DNA from: Paroedura picta
Lineage: Eukaryota > Chordata > Lepidosauria > Squamata > Gekkonidae
NCBI RefSeq assembly: GCF_049243985.1
Contig: NC_135373.1
Coordinates: 82,028,213-82,092,212, forward strand
Reading direction: 5' to 3'
DNA length: 64,000 nt
In this document: in pieces, positions 37,101 through 47,439 of the stretch
Position numbering within the stretch: position 1 is the first letter of the stretch
How the letters are laid out: every line of letters starts with the position of its first letter
Notes under the pieces: generated by a model
Told to the model about the DNA's origin: nothing
Seen by the model: the letters and a program-made list of their open reading frames with translations, nothing else
The model's database searches: none
Position numbers and translations under genes: made by a program

Positions 37101-40100
37101 CCTTAAAAACAATCATATATCATTGCTGCTACAAATGCATATAGAAAAGGTATGCAAAAGTTGGAAAGCCTTCTGGATTAGAACCTGCCCATGCACAACC
37201 CTGAGAGTGCTGTGCACTTGAATCCAATTGAAATAAATAAGTTAATAGAAATAAATAAATAAGTTAATAGAACAAATATCACTGATCTTGGTTTCCCTTA
37301 TAGTTCAGTGAACATATACAGAAATCAATGAGAACAAATTTACCCACTATGCTTCTCCTTCTATCACTACAGTTATGAAGGTAGAAAGCTGAAAAAATGT
37401 AGGATTGTTCGGTAAATTTCTCCTCAAGCAGCTCTAGCTAGTTACTCCAGTCTACATGACTGAAATTCTAGCAGCGCAATTCAATGCAGAGTTATTCCAG
37501 TCTGAGCCCAATGACTTCAGTAGGTTTAGACTAAAATAACTCTGCATAGGATAGGATTGTACTGTAGAAGCGATAACCTTGTACATAACTAAATAAATGT
37601 TACACTGCTAAAACATGGCAGGACAAACATTTCTGCAACCACAGTGACTCCCTTACCCAGCCAGATCTAGAGCTCTGACATTGCTGCTAATGGCTTCTTC
37701 TGAACTCGACTCTGAAGACAAATCCCAAAGCCTGTTGTTATCAGACAGAAGTTGGTTTAAATGGTCTCTGGAGAAGTGAGTTCCCTGTATCCTTTTCCTG
37801 TAAGCCTCTGCTTTCTCTCGTAGCTCTTTTACCTGAGTGTAAACATTTCACAGGGATTTTTTTTTAAGTAATTGTAATGTTTTTGGAAACTATTGGTCAG
37901 TTAAAGCTATAATAAACAGCACCGAATGGGATAGCAGATACAACACATGACCATTCATAGCAGTGATGCCAAAAGGAGCAATACTGTGAGCCAGAGGCAA
38001 AGAATGAGGATACCTTTCTACTGTTCTAAGCAGTCCAGCCAAAGCACAGTTAACAGTAAAATGATTCAACAAGCACAAAAAGCACAGCGACTATGCATAT
38101 GCGTAGTAGGTTTTATTTCTTTTCGAAGGTTTATTAATTCTACAATTGCTCCAAGAAGGAAGAACTTAGATGCAACCAACCTCCATATACCACATGTAAT
38201 TTAGGGTGTTTCGAAAACCCTAAGGAGAGGAATATAGAAATAATATTTGTTTAAATAATAGGACTTTATATATATATTCAAACTAGCAATTTAACAAGAA
38301 ATATTTGTAGAAATTATGTCAAAGGTAAAGAAAGAAATGTTAACGAAGACAGGGCAGTCGTGTACAAATCCGAAAGAGAGACTGAATATGAGTCTAAAAC
38401 CATATATGATTCAAACACAGGAAGATAAACAGAATAGTGCTATAAGTCAATAATGGATGAAACAACTGAAAAAGCAGGTGAACACTCCCCACCACCACTA
38501 TCAAATTCAGACGAGCAAGAATCTTAGGATGAAACAAAAAGACAACAAGAAATCAGAGAAGAATTTAGTTCTGAAATGCCTGCGGTTGCTTGAAGAGGCA
38601 GAGTGGGAAGAAAACCCTATCAGAAACAGAAAACAGAAGCAGTGGGGGAGATGTAATGATAGCAAATAACTAAGTGTTTCATAAGGCAGTGCATGGAGAA
38701 CAGGTGTTCATCAGCAGCCACTGTAAGCCAGTAAATGCTGCACAATGTTAAATAAAGTTGTTTTGCTTCACACTTCAGCATTCCATGACTTCATTTACAG
38801 TGTTTATAGCAGAAGAGACTATACCTCAACTACCTTCACAAGGCTCAGTTCCATCAGAAACTACAGCTATGTTAGTACCTTCAAACTATTATTACTGGAA
38901 AGATTTAAATACATACTCACTTGAACAGGTGTGTTTCGCCTGATACGCAACCAAGCTCCATCTTTGTATACGTACTGAGCTGGAGACAAAAATTTTGATC
39001 TGTATTCAGTATTCACTTTTCTAGAAAAAGGGAATTGGGAGTGGAGGGAGACAAGGATTAATTCATAATTATCTGGGAAACCGCTAATGATTGTGACTTG
39101 AATTCTTTCTCACCCGAAATAACATAATAATGCAAGATATGCGTTTAGCCAAATCAGAGGAAAACAAACATTGGTAATAATGAGTAAGAACGACCCCCTG
39201 AAAAGCAATCTTTTAAAAATAAATAATGTTTCAAGCCTACTTAGAAGCCATATCAGCTATCCTTGGAAGCCTTTCTAGCTAAATTTCAGAAGGGGGGAGG
39301 GGCTGGATTCATTTAATGGATGAAGAATGCTAGAGGTATTCTAGTCTTTATGACATTGTTCCACATATTCTACAGCTAGCAACCAAAACAGATTCTAAGG
39401 ATAAGCTTTCAGTGATTCCTGGTTCAAATTAATCCATGGAACATAGAACAAAATGCATAATCCACTAGGAACAACCTCTGCACTTCTGCACATCTTCCTC
39501 TTATTAGGTATGCCAGGGCAGGAAAGCACCTAAGGACCCCATGAATTACCATTTAGATAGAGTTTCTAAAATGAAATCAATATTGCTATACAGCTTCATG
39601 AAGTTTTTAATTAAGACTCACCAGCTGCCCTTACCTGGACAGCCCATGTTAGCCCAATCCCATCAGATCTCAGAAACTAAGCAAGGCTGACCCTGGGTAG
39701 TATTTGGAAGGAAGACTTCTAAGTATTGGGGTGGCAGTTCCTTCAAGGAACACTAGGGGTCAAGAAGCAGAGGCAGGAAATGGCAAACCACCTCCAAACA
39801 TCCCTTGCCTGGCTGCCAGACAATTCTCAGATCTCCCAGCTACACTACACACACCATGTGGTAAATAAATATATGATAAATCACCAGCTGGTGCAACCTA
39901 ATAGCTAAACAAATGTGACAGAAATCATGAATCAGGGGAGTTGTGTGCAACATGTGCAACCATATCTCGGCTGTGAATTCGTTAAATGACTTTAGATAAG
40001 CCACATATTCCCAGCTTCAAACCTTTAAACAGGGTACTATTGTAAGGATTACAGGATAATATGTATGAACACTCAACAGTTCTATAGAAATACTATATGT

Positions 40101-43100
40101 TATTTGCTTGGGAGGGAAGGCAGTGAACCTATTTCGAAATTCTGGATGTTTGACAAGCCTTTTTTATTAAACCGTATTTATAAATTTAGTAGTTTTAAAT
40201 TAATAACCCCTAAACAAGAGGACTATGTAATTTCATAAAAGGTGCTACAAAATTAATTATGGTTGTTGAAAGTTGTGGTAGGAGCCCCTAGATTTCTCAG
40301 TTATGTGACAGAGTTACAATGGAAGGGCAAGCAAGCTCAGGAAGAAGTGGCATCTCTGTGCCTGGCCTTTCCATACCTGTGGGGAATTAGCAACAGACTT
40401 GTTTTTGCACTAGCACTCAGCAGGATATGGTGGGACTTTCTAATAAAGGTGCCCCAAGGTAGTGTATCAATTTCATCAAGATGGCTTGTTTGCAACCTTC
40501 TTTTTAACTTGGATGATAGGCTAATTTACTGCACAGATTTTAGTCTATTATCAACAGATGCTATCAATGGAAAGTAGCAGAATGAAGCCTCTCTCTATAT
40601 ATGTTATGAAACTACAGTGGAAAAGGGAGAAAAGGACTGTTGGGCTGTCTTGCATGACTAATCATAATCTAATCCTGCTCTGCTGTCAAGGCCCGCAGGG
40701 TCCTGTTGCCACTTGTTCTCCACCACAGTGTCAAGAGGGTGATGTTTGGGTTAGGAAGGCGCTTTTCTTCCAGGGCAGTATCTCAGAACGGGGTGTTTCG
40801 GATCTGTCTCCTCTATCACTCCCCTGGGTTCACAGTAGTTATCTCACTACTGATGAACCCCACCTCCTCATAGACGCCGACCTTCTTGTTTAAGTAGCTT
40901 CCTTCTCCCAACCTCCACCCCCCGAGCCTTCAAAAGCCCACCTGTCCTTCTGGTCCTTGGCATCTTTCCCTGGTCGCCCTGCCCTCAGCTGCACACGGGC
41001 CCGGCCCCTCGACACGGCCGGTACTGGAGCCGTCGTTGTGGTCTTTTCTGATCTCCTGGGCGCTGTCTGTCGGCTCCTAGTGACTCTTTGGGAGAAGGGA
41101 GAAATCCCTCCTGGCTCTTCCTCTCTCTTTCTGGCCAGGGACTTCCTCATTCTTACATTGTCTGTCAACTGTCGTCGCCCCACTCTCTCTCCTGAGATAT
41201 CTACAGCTTCTATGGTAAGTCGGGGCCCGGTTTCAGAAAGAGGGGCAGTTCCTGACAACTGCTTCAACTAAACTATCAGACACCTGTTCTCAGAAAGAAG
41301 CCAAGGAGAGCAAAACCTGCAAAGCTCCTTACTGCAACCCCTCACTACAACATAGTTTGATTACCTGGAAGCACACTGCCCAACAGCTGTTGATGGGACA
41401 CAGGAGAGCCCATAGAAATCATTTCTGTGAACTTGCTCAGTTCACAGCAGCACTGGATCCAATCCTTGTTAATATCCTTCTTTCTGTGCAACATCAATGA
41501 CAATTTGGTTAATCTGTATGGACATTATTGGGAATGCAGTGAGTACTGAAGTATGGCTGAACCATACTGAATGAGATGCCTCCAGCTGCGTTATCGTAAC
41601 CATCTGTACCATTTTATCAAATTGAGGGTCACACCAGTTAGCCAGAGAATAAACAAACGGCCTATGACTTAGAATCCTAGTTTAGCCTTTACTAAAAAAG
41701 CATAGTTTGTTAGGCAGTCTCCATCCAGACAGCACAATAAACTGGAGTTATAACGGTTTATAAACAGTGGTTTACTGTGATGTCTGAATGTAGCCAGTCT
41801 TTAATATTAAGAACAAAATACAAAATTAGGTGGTCCTAATGCACTACACATACCTAAAACTTCTATGTAAGTAGTGTGGTTTATGTTTTTGCTCATTTTG
41901 ATGTTTCTGTTCCATTTCTGACTTGTCTTCTTTCGGTGAATCTTCTGGGATCTTTGACAGTGAGGTTTTTTTCTCTTTCTAAAGCAAAAAATAATTGCAG
42001 AAACAGCAGCTCTTTTATTTAAAGACTCAAAACATATTTACTGGTCAATTGCCCATAGTATAAATACTAAATTTTTCTTTATTTATTATTATTCTATACC
42101 GCCCCTCTCTATGAGCAGGCTCAGGAGAGTTTACAACATGTAAACATTTTAAAATACAATAAAAACCATAATTACACCAAATCCTCTGATTTACCTGCTA
42201 CTTCTCAATTTAGTATTCAGTTGTGTGATTTTATTCTGGAGTGGGAAGGAGGGAGTTGCTTTTTATACCTTATTTTTCACTACCCTAAGAAGTCTCAAAG
42301 CAGTTTACAATCTCCTTCCCTTCCTCTCCTCACAACAGGCACCCTGTGAGGTAAGTGGGGCTGAGAGAGCTCTGACAGGACTGGTCTTTAAGAAAAGCTC
42401 CAGCTAGTCCAAGGTCACCCAGTTGGCTGCATGTGGGGGCACGGGGGATCAAACCCGGCTCAGCAGATTAGAAGCTGCCATTCTTAGCCACTACACCAAG
42501 CTGGCTCTCAATTACTCAAATGAATCGACACTTTGGCCTGACCAGGAGATAAAGGCAGCAAGTCCCTAAGTCTGCTCTACAGACCCAAATGTTAAATGAT
42601 GTGACACTGTTTAAGAAATGGAGCCTAAAATGGCAATTCCACTCATAATTACTGTTGCCCTTCACGATGGTAAATCACTGTAAAGGCAGAGAGATTACAA
42701 ACTAATCTCAGAGCAAATGCAGGTCATTTCTTTCTAATTTTAGGCCATGATTGATGCTGTGCATATCTGCATTACGAAATTTTCTCTACCACCCATTTTA
42801 GTTAAAACAAGATTAACTGTGCTCAGTGACCCATATACTGTAATGCTGAGAATGTACCCAGCATTCTCTTTTTTAATAAGAAAGTCATAAAATGTGAAAG
42901 ATTAATAAAGATGGCTGCTAAGCATTCACTCACCAGACTGAGAATCCCAAGTGATCCTGAAAGATCTGGCAATTCACATGTAAAAATTAAGTGAAAAAGT
43001 AATTTGATCCTTAGAATTTAATTACCTTTTCTTTGGGGGATGATTCTACAAGACGTTCTTTCTCTTCCAAATTAGTTGTTTCTCTCAGGTCTTTCATAGG

Positions 43101-46100
43101 GGGAGAAGCTTTAAAACATCTTTCATATTCAGTTTCAGGAATAATTGCGGGAGACTTGTGTGGAGGAATGGATTTACTTGCACTGTGAATAACCTTGGGT
43201 TTACAAAATATGTTTGGGTGGTTATTTTCAAATCTAAATTATCAGTACTGCAGAAACAGCAATATTCATGATTTACAAAGTGTCGGACAAATGTTATTAA
43301 AAAAGACAAGCCCTTAAAAGTTACCTGATCGGCTGTAAGTATTGGAGAGATTTTCTGCGGGGTCTTCCAAACAAACTGCCTTTGATACTCAGAACTTCTA
43401 GGGAAGCTACTTGACCGTGAAATATTCATGCCTGCTTTCCTCTGCAAGAGTCTCTTAAGCTGTCAACAGAACCGACAATGAATTCGGGAAAACATCCATT
43501 TGCTATTTCCATTAACCAACATTTGAAGTTTTACAATTAGCATGAGTATTCTTAACTTGGATCAAGTGAATGAAGGCAAAATATGCCATCCCATCTTACA
43601 AGCATCTCTAAAGCCTAATGCTAAATTTAATTCTGCTCTCGCTAATTTCAGTGGTAAATCCACCACCTTTTTAAAAGAGAGAAGGGCTTGTCATACAAAT
43701 ATAGTTTGCTCAGCATAAACATCAAACTACAAATCTGTTATCAAAGATTTGATTAGTTAATTTCCATCAGTATATCAGCTTTAACTTACTTTACATGTAC
43801 CATCTTCTTTCTATACCAGCTATATTTCCTCCTTCAGACTCGGTTCATGTTTTCTCCCAGACTATCCTGCTTCCACTCTCTCTAGGTGCACCAGCCTCCT
43901 CCTTTACAGCTCAGCTACCTCCTTCTTTAGCCTTACCCCTTATTAAAGTCAGAGCTGCTAAGCCAATAGCAGCCCAAGATCCTTCTGTCCACCATATCTC
44001 TCTGTCATGTCAGCAGAGCTTCTCTAATTCCCTGCCAGAGATTTCACCACTTCTAGCATTAGTTCTTATAGTATATATCTAAAATAAAGACTGACATGGA
44101 AGCCATGTTCACACCTTATATGAACACATGTACAATCTATGTACAGTGTACAATTTGATTTTTCTTTATACATCTGCTGATCAATTCTCATGTTACATTC
44201 AGTGTATGGACATTGGAACTTGTGATAAAAACCCCATCTTTATTCAAGTACTGATCCCTGATTTCAACTGCAAAGTGAATATGCCATTGGCTCTTTCTTA
44301 AAAACAGATGTACACAGCAGTATGAAGGGTGCACATATGTTCATTTTGACATGCAAACAGGGCTTGATTTAAAATGTAAAGAACAGACATAATTGAACAC
44401 AATACTTATACATAGGCTGTACTTTAAATTAACAAAATCAAACAGTTTTAGTAATTGCCTACCCCATTGTCTATTTTTCCTAAGTCCTTTTCTGTAGGTG
44501 CTAATGCTCCAGTGCCAAACGCTGGAGTTTTGAATGATGGTTTCTTCTTGTTTTCTGAAAGTGCTACAGTTGGCTTTAGTCTAGAACCTGCAGAGCTAGG
44601 ATGCGTTTTTTTAGGGAGCCTGGGAGCATCAGGTGTCTTAATGTTTTCCTGATTTATATCATCATTGCTGTGATTTGTACGCAATTCCACAGGTGGAGGA
44701 ACTTCACATTCTGATGCTTGAATTGTCTCACAGTCATTATCTCTGTTCCACTCAAAGGATTCTGAAATCTGTGTGCTGTGATATGGCACTCTTCTCTTGG
44801 AAATAAAATTTGGTTCTTTTGCAATTCCTGTAAAAGACATGATAACAAATCTATTCAGCCTAAAAAGTTTGCTGAGGGCTTTGAGTCTCAAAAATTTCAG
44901 CTGCTTCTATACAGCAGTTAGAATAGATGCAGAAATAAAAGATGCAAATGGACATTTCATAAAATAAATACGTATTTCATTTTGGTAACAGTGCTTAAGA
45001 ACCCTACCTAACAACTTCCTGTGTTCTTCACTGTTGAAACATGACATGATATCAAAAGTGGTTCCTTTACAGACTGCCTCTGGCAGTCTGTTCTGCAATA
45101 ATCCTTTCATACTGGTATTACCCGTGCATAACAGCTAAGCCCCACATGTAGGCGAGCAGCTGCATCCTGCACTAATTGATGTTCCTGGGTTGCTGTCCAG
45201 GCAGCCCCACATACAGCATGTGCCAGTAATCCAATCTATAGGTTAGAAAAGTGCAGACCAGAGAGGCCAGGTCAGCAGAGTTCAGGAGGAAAGATAGTTT
45301 CTGAATTAAATGCAGATAAAAGAAGGCACTCCTAGCAATAGCTCTCACCCATGTTTTTTTGATTATACAGCTTACAATATATATTTGATGATACAACTTA
45401 TATCACTTAACACTATATAATTAACACAAAAGCAGAACCTACTCTCTGAAGTGCTCCAGAGCCTGAAAACAAGCAAAGACCTAACCAGGCTTACCAAGCT
45501 GATCCGATCGAAGTCCAGCCCATCGGCATTTTTGCTCATGCGTGGGGCTATAAAGCTTAGATTGATCTGCTTTTCTCCATTTGAAGTTCCTCCTGTACTC
45601 ACTCAACCCCTAGAGCAAGATAAAACACGCAACAGTGATTGATGCCATATTTCAACTTTATTTTGAGAATCCTGAAAATGAAAAAAGATCCAGATTTCAA
45701 AGTATCCATCTCATTATTTTAACACAAACAAGACTCCTACATGTTAAACAGAACTAAGAACTACTTTTGATAAATTATAACAGATCCTTGTTATAATGAG
45801 CAGCAGACTGATATTGAAAGGTTGTACACTAGAAGAGTTCCCTCAACTGTAGTTCATGGGGGAATACCTATAATTCAACATATATCCCCAAACTTCACCT
45901 AATATAAGGATTTGTTTCTCCACACTAAGAGCAAACACATGGATCAAAACTAAACCTTCTTTTACTCTCACAACTCCAGAACAAAGTTTAAGTCCAGTGG
46001 CACCTTTAAGACCAACACAATTTTATTCAAGGCATAAGCTTTCATCTGCATGCATGCTATTTCAGATCCATACTCTGTCCTCACAACAACTCAGGGATTG

Positions 46101-47439
46101 AAGGACCACCATTTTAGAGACAGCTAACTGAAGCTAGGATATTGTGACTTACCCAAGATCACAAAATGCATTCACAGTAGAGGGTGGGATTAAAGACTTT
46201 AAAAGCTAAATCTCTGGAACGTATTTTTGAAAGAAATCTTTCACAATGTTGAAAGTACAGGAACAAAATTACATGGTGTAGTATTTAAAGTGTCATACTG
46301 TAAGTGGGGAGACCCAGTGCAAAAGGCCTGTCACTCTGAGCCTACGAAGAAAGAAGTTTCATTCAAGAAGTAGCACAAAGAGCACAACTATGTTGTCCTG
46401 TATGATGGCCACACAAAATGGGAAAGCACAACTGGCCAATAAAATCAAGAGGAAAAAAATAAAATAAACCACGTATATGACAAGAGATAAAAAACTGCAC
46501 TTGTGTTTCACGCCAACTCCTATGTGGAAGCATTTTTACATGTTATTTTGTGTGAAGTATCTTTCAGAGAGAAAACACACAATGCATGCCTGAACATTAT
46601 TTTTGTGTTACTTAAAAAAAAAATCTGCTCTGCCTCTCGCTTTCTCTTTTACCATTTCACTGGTAATCAATTGTTTATTCTCTTGCTGTCCAAAGCAGAA
46701 AAGTTTAAATCTGATTTATCCTGTGCTTTCTCCCATAAAGTCAGAGTCAACATCAGCAGTTCTACCAAAGATATTTTGGTGCTCAGTACGGATAATCCAA
46801 AATTTCTGTCACACACACTCACATATCTATCTAAACATTATTTACTACACTGATCAGCTCACAAGGGGGAACTTCCTAAGGGACTGTGGCCAGGGATCAG
46901 ATGTCGTTTTTAAAACTGTGTGACAGGCATAAAATCCACACGTGAAACCTGCACTATCAATGCGTCCCCACCCCGGGTAATGCCCTGCCTGCGGAGAGAA
47001 AAGGTAGCCTCCCGCACCGCCTCCGGCCAGCCCCGCATCCTCAGATGGGCGGGGGGGGGGGTTACACTCACTGTCCGCCCATTCATTCCGCCGCCTGCGC
47101 CGCGCCCCTTCTCCGACGCCAGCCGGGGAGCAGGATCGGGAGGCTGCCCCTCCCCCAGGACGGCCAAGAGCGCGTGTGGCCGACTTAAACCGCCCGGGAC
47201 CAATCGGGCGCCTTAATCCCTCCCGTCCTGCCCGCCCGCGGCCAGTGGGGCTCGCCGTTTGTCACTGCAGGCGGGCTGCTCCGCTCGGCCTCAGGACGGC
47301 CAGGGGGGCTCTCCCCGGAGACGCCCGCGCACACACGCGGAGGCAGGCGGGCGGGCGGGCGGGCGGGCAGGCAGGCAGAAGCCCCGCGGCTGAAGCGGCA
47401 CGGCGGCCCCGCCGGCCTCACCTTAAAGCGCAGCGGCAT
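25447..47439 (-). CDS. MDM1: MDM1 nuclear/centriolar microtubule-binding protein, 14 coding exons, apparently complete
   Basis: MDM1 homologues bind microtubules, localise to centrioles and the nucleus, and restrain centriole duplication. Exons, 5' to 3': 47439-47422, 45609-45495, 44827-44463, 43459-43325, 43193-43026, 41978-41854, 39020-38921, 37832-37657, 36205-35936, 34071-33923, 33816-33713, 31737-31485, 28335-28267, 25559-25447. All introns are GT-AG, all phases join, and the sum is 2160 nt (719 aa plus stop; human about 714). The [ST]EY repeats of the family appear four times: SEYRRNFKW (9-17), SEYQRQFVW (189-197), TEYERCFK (232-239) and TEYRSKF (313-319). Other human-like blocks are GLRSDQLG, SKRRVPYH, HFSRDHLNQ, NNTEKLGVS, QRTHHDLTTP, GGAVLVSPSK, SRRIQGTLRDPEFQHN and RKENFWGK. 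An upstream in-frame ATG (47508) would add 23 residues; MPLRFK is preferred because human begins MPVRFK. Confidence 0.96.
25560..28098 (-). other. MDM1 intron 13, no element recognised
   Basis: AT-rich intron of 2.7 kb in total (28266 to 25560). I see neither a coding exon nor a classifiable transposon in this part. Confidence 0.4.
28099..28183 (+). repeat. ATTT microsatellite in MDM1 intron 13
   Basis: About 20 tandem ATTT units with a few GTTT variants, ending 83 bp downstream of exon 13 in transcript sense. Confidence 0.92.
28267..28335 (-). CDS. MDM1: MDM1 exon 13
   Basis: GNVASPQKSWLQLPLQER then NYDDE, phase 1 to 1, acceptor CTTTTAG, donor GTATTT. Corresponds to human NVGKARMNNLQLPQHEAF. 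Moderately diverged, but length, phase and the LQLP core fit. Confidence 0.88.
28782..28896 (-). other. Candidate alternative MDM1 exon (12b), unproven
   Basis: 115 nt open on the minus strand between acceptor TTTGCTGTAG and donor GTAATG, encoding PHYTMDGYSNSTWVTVSDVP onward. Its phases (0 in, 1 out) equal those of exon 12, so exon 11 to 12b to exon 13 keeps frame, whereas 12 to 12b to 13 does not. It also contains an ATG in the context ACCATGG. I recognise no human counterpart. It may be a mutually exclusive exon, an alternative first exon or chance. Confidence 0.3.
29278..31063 (-). mobile_element. L1 LINE, 5'-truncated, young, in MDM1 intron 12
   Basis: Exact 19-bp target duplication CCCCAATGAAAGGATTCCT at 29259-29277 and 31064-31082. 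On the minus strand the insert ends in poly(A) (T run 29278-29292) and carries an uninterrupted ORF2 C-terminal frame (30995 to 29421 from its first ATG, open to the truncation point): KGTRQGCPLSPLLFN, catalytic YADDVV, PKWVKYLGIYL, FIWSGKRPR. The first part of RT and the endonuclease are missing. Same orientation as MDM1. The perfect duplication and open frame indicate a recent insertion. Confidence 0.96.
31485..31737 (-). CDS. MDM1: MDM1 exon 12
   Basis: 84 codons plus one base (576-659), DEVEATWRPPLLSAG to RDPEFQHN; the end YWSPSRRIQGTLRDPEFQHN matches human YWHPSRRIQGSLRDPEFQHN. Acceptor CATTTTAG; the donor GTTGGT is weaker than consensus. A Harbinger-type element ends 98 bp upstream of its acceptor. 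Confidence 0.93.
31835..32716 (-). mobile_element. Harbinger-type non-autonomous DNA transposon, copy 2 (882 bp), in MDM1 intron 11
   Basis: Same family as 11962-12849, inverted and largely collinear with it by eye. TTA target duplications at 31832-31834 and 32717-32719. Its left end is 98 bp from the acceptor side of MDM1 exon 12. Confidence 0.82.
33713..33816 (-). CDS. MDM1: MDM1 exon 11
   Basis: Residues 541-575, GGAVLVSPSKVNPSSL to SKECTKR; the human exon begins GGAVLVSPSKMKPP. Acceptor CTTTAG, donor GTAAGT, ends in phase 0. Confidence 0.94.
33923..34071 (-). CDS. MDM1: MDM1 exon 10
   Basis: Residues 491-540, GNVSLVSPSGDRSDCC to QRTHHDLTTPTT; the block SQRTHHDLTTP is the human IQRTHHDLTTP. 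Acceptor TTTTCAG, donor GTAAAA. Confidence 0.94.
34451..34658. mobile_element. TA-flanked MITE in MDM1 intron 9
   Basis: Ends CCGTATTTGCCGGCATATAA and, inverted, CAGTATTTGCTGGTGTATAA, flanked by TA dinucleotides (34449-34450, 34659-34660). The TATAAGACGACCCCCC-type block is repeated internally. The TA target suggests a Tc1/mariner-type mobiliser. Confidence 0.7.
35013..35556 (-). mobile_element. Helitron-like non-autonomous element A (GC-rich), MDM1 intron 9
   Basis: On the minus strand the 3' end is a hairpin GCCCGCTG/CAGCGGGC (35050-35024), a 7-nt spacer and CTAG followed by T, the canonical Helitron terminus. The proposed 5' end is TCTTAACACC after an A (35556), next to a palindrome CCCGCGGCGCCGCGGG. 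The body is CpG-rich, with inverted blocks around GGCGCTTTGCGCC and GAGCCGC/GCGGCTC. Element B at 49105-49530 shares the same 3' architecture and a homologous 5' stretch. No coding capacity. Confidence 0.65.
35936..36205 (-). CDS. MDM1: MDM1 exon 9
   Basis: Residues 401-490, VSEKQISLSPEAL to SDKDSNTNNQQ, with NNTEKLGVSDAATLPIKRR matching human NTTEKLGVSAPTIPVRRR. The second half is Glu/Lys-rich, as in human. Acceptor CATACAG, donor GTAAAT. Confidence 0.92.
36373..36452. repeat. 22-bp perfect inverted repeat (hairpin) in MDM1 intron 8
   Basis: Arms AAGATCCAGGCTCCAGCAGT+GT at 36373-36394 and the exact inverse at 36431-36452. The 36-nt loop contains a further imperfect palindrome (GTATAGTGTAT / ATACGCTATAC). 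A partial direct copy of the loop follows at about 36453-36485. Confidence 0.8.
37657..37832 (-). CDS. MDM1: MDM1 exon 8
   Basis: 58 codons plus two bases (343-400), VKELREKAEAYRKRIQGTH to SSNVRALDLA; human reads VKELREKAEFYRKRVQGTH. Likely helical and charged at its start. Acceptor ACTCAG, donor GTAAGG. Confidence 0.95.
38921..39020 (-). CDS. MDM1: MDM1 exon 7
   Basis: Residues 309-342, KVNTEYRSKFLSPAQYVYK then DGAWLRIRRNTPVQ; human reads KVNSEYRAKFLSPAQYLYK. This is the fourth repeat and the best conserved block. Acceptor TTTCTAG, donor GTGAGT. Confidence 0.95.
39626..39853 (+). repeat. 5S-rRNA-derived SINE, copy 1, in MDM1 intron 6
   Basis: CATCAGATCTCAGAAACTAA then GCAAGGCTGACCCTGGGTAG and TATTTGGAAGGAAGACTT follow the 5S rRNA internal promoter region. 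The tail (CAGGAAATGGCAAACCACCT) is that of squamate 5S SINEs. Confidence 0.85.
40890..41267 (-). other. CpG-rich block with 125-codon open frame, unidentified, MDM1 intron 6
   Basis: Arg/Ser/Gly-rich frame starting MKQLSGTAPLSETGPRLTIE and ending SGGGGWEKEAT; basic stretches include RKSLARKREEE and PRRSEKTTTT. The composition (high GC and CpG) differs sharply from the surrounding intron. It could be part of a retrocopied mRNA, an unclassified transposon ORF1 or a chance frame. I recognise no family and see no splice context tying it to MDM1. Confidence 0.25.
41854..41978 (-). CDS. MDM1: MDM1 exon 6
   Basis: 41 codons plus two bases (268-308), KEKKTSLSKIPED to KPHYLHRSF. Acceptor GCTTTAG, donor GTATGT. 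Sequence is poorly conserved, but length and phase fit the human exon between the third and fourth repeats. Confidence 0.8.
42066..42160 (-). repeat. L2-type LINE 3'-end fragment in MDM1 intron 5
   Basis: TATTCTATACCGCCCCTCTC and GCAGGCTCAGGAGAGTTTAC: reverse complement of the L2/CR1-like tail. Confidence 0.55.
42252..42508 (-). repeat. tRNA-derived SINE, copy 4, in MDM1 intron 5
   Basis: Minus-strand, near full length: CACAACAGGCACCCTGTGAG body and a reverse-complement head ending CTACACCAAGCTGGCTCTC. Confidence 0.75.
43026..43193 (-). CDS. MDM1: MDM1 exon 5
   Basis: 56 codons (212-267), VIHSASKSIPPHKSP to SSPKEK, with the third repeat ETEYERCFK (human ETEYKRNFK). The acceptor ACCCAAG is pyrimidine-poor; donor GTAATT. 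Confidence 0.88.
43325..43459 (-). CDS. MDM1: MDM1 exon 4
   Basis: 45 codons (167-211), LKRLLQRKAGMN to ILTADQ, with SSEYQRQFVWKT matching human NSEYQRQFVWKT. Acceptor TTGACAG, donor GTAACT, phase 0 to 0. Confidence 0.94.
44463..44827 (-). CDS. MDM1: MDM1 exon 3
   Basis: Residues 45-166, beginning GIAKEPNFISKRRVPYH (human GITKEPSFISKRRVPYH) and ending KIDNG. Acceptor TTTACAG, donor GTAGGC. The exon is low-complexity and polar beyond its first 30 residues, as in other vertebrates. Confidence 0.94.
45120..45355 (-). mobile_element. L2-like LINE fragment in MDM1 intron 2
   Basis: The minus strand encodes TYRLDYWHMLYVGLPGQQPR, the decayed equivalent of the RLDYCNALYVGLP block of L2/CR1 ORF2. 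Both ends are truncated. Confidence 0.7.
45495..45609 (-). CDS. MDM1: MDM1 exon 2
   Basis: Residues 7-44 plus one base: GLSEYRRNFKWRKADQSK to WAGLRSDQL. Acceptor GCTCTAG, donor GTAAGC, phase 0 to 1. Carries the first microtubule-binding type SEY repeat. Confidence 0.94.
45971..46075 (+). repeat. Copy of the 'CCTTTAAGACCAACA' repeat in MDM1 intron 1
   Basis: Shares GGCACCTTTAAGACCAACA, TTCAAGGCATAAGCTTTCAT and TGCATGCA with the fold-back at 3.8 kb. The class is not established. Confidence 0.55.
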
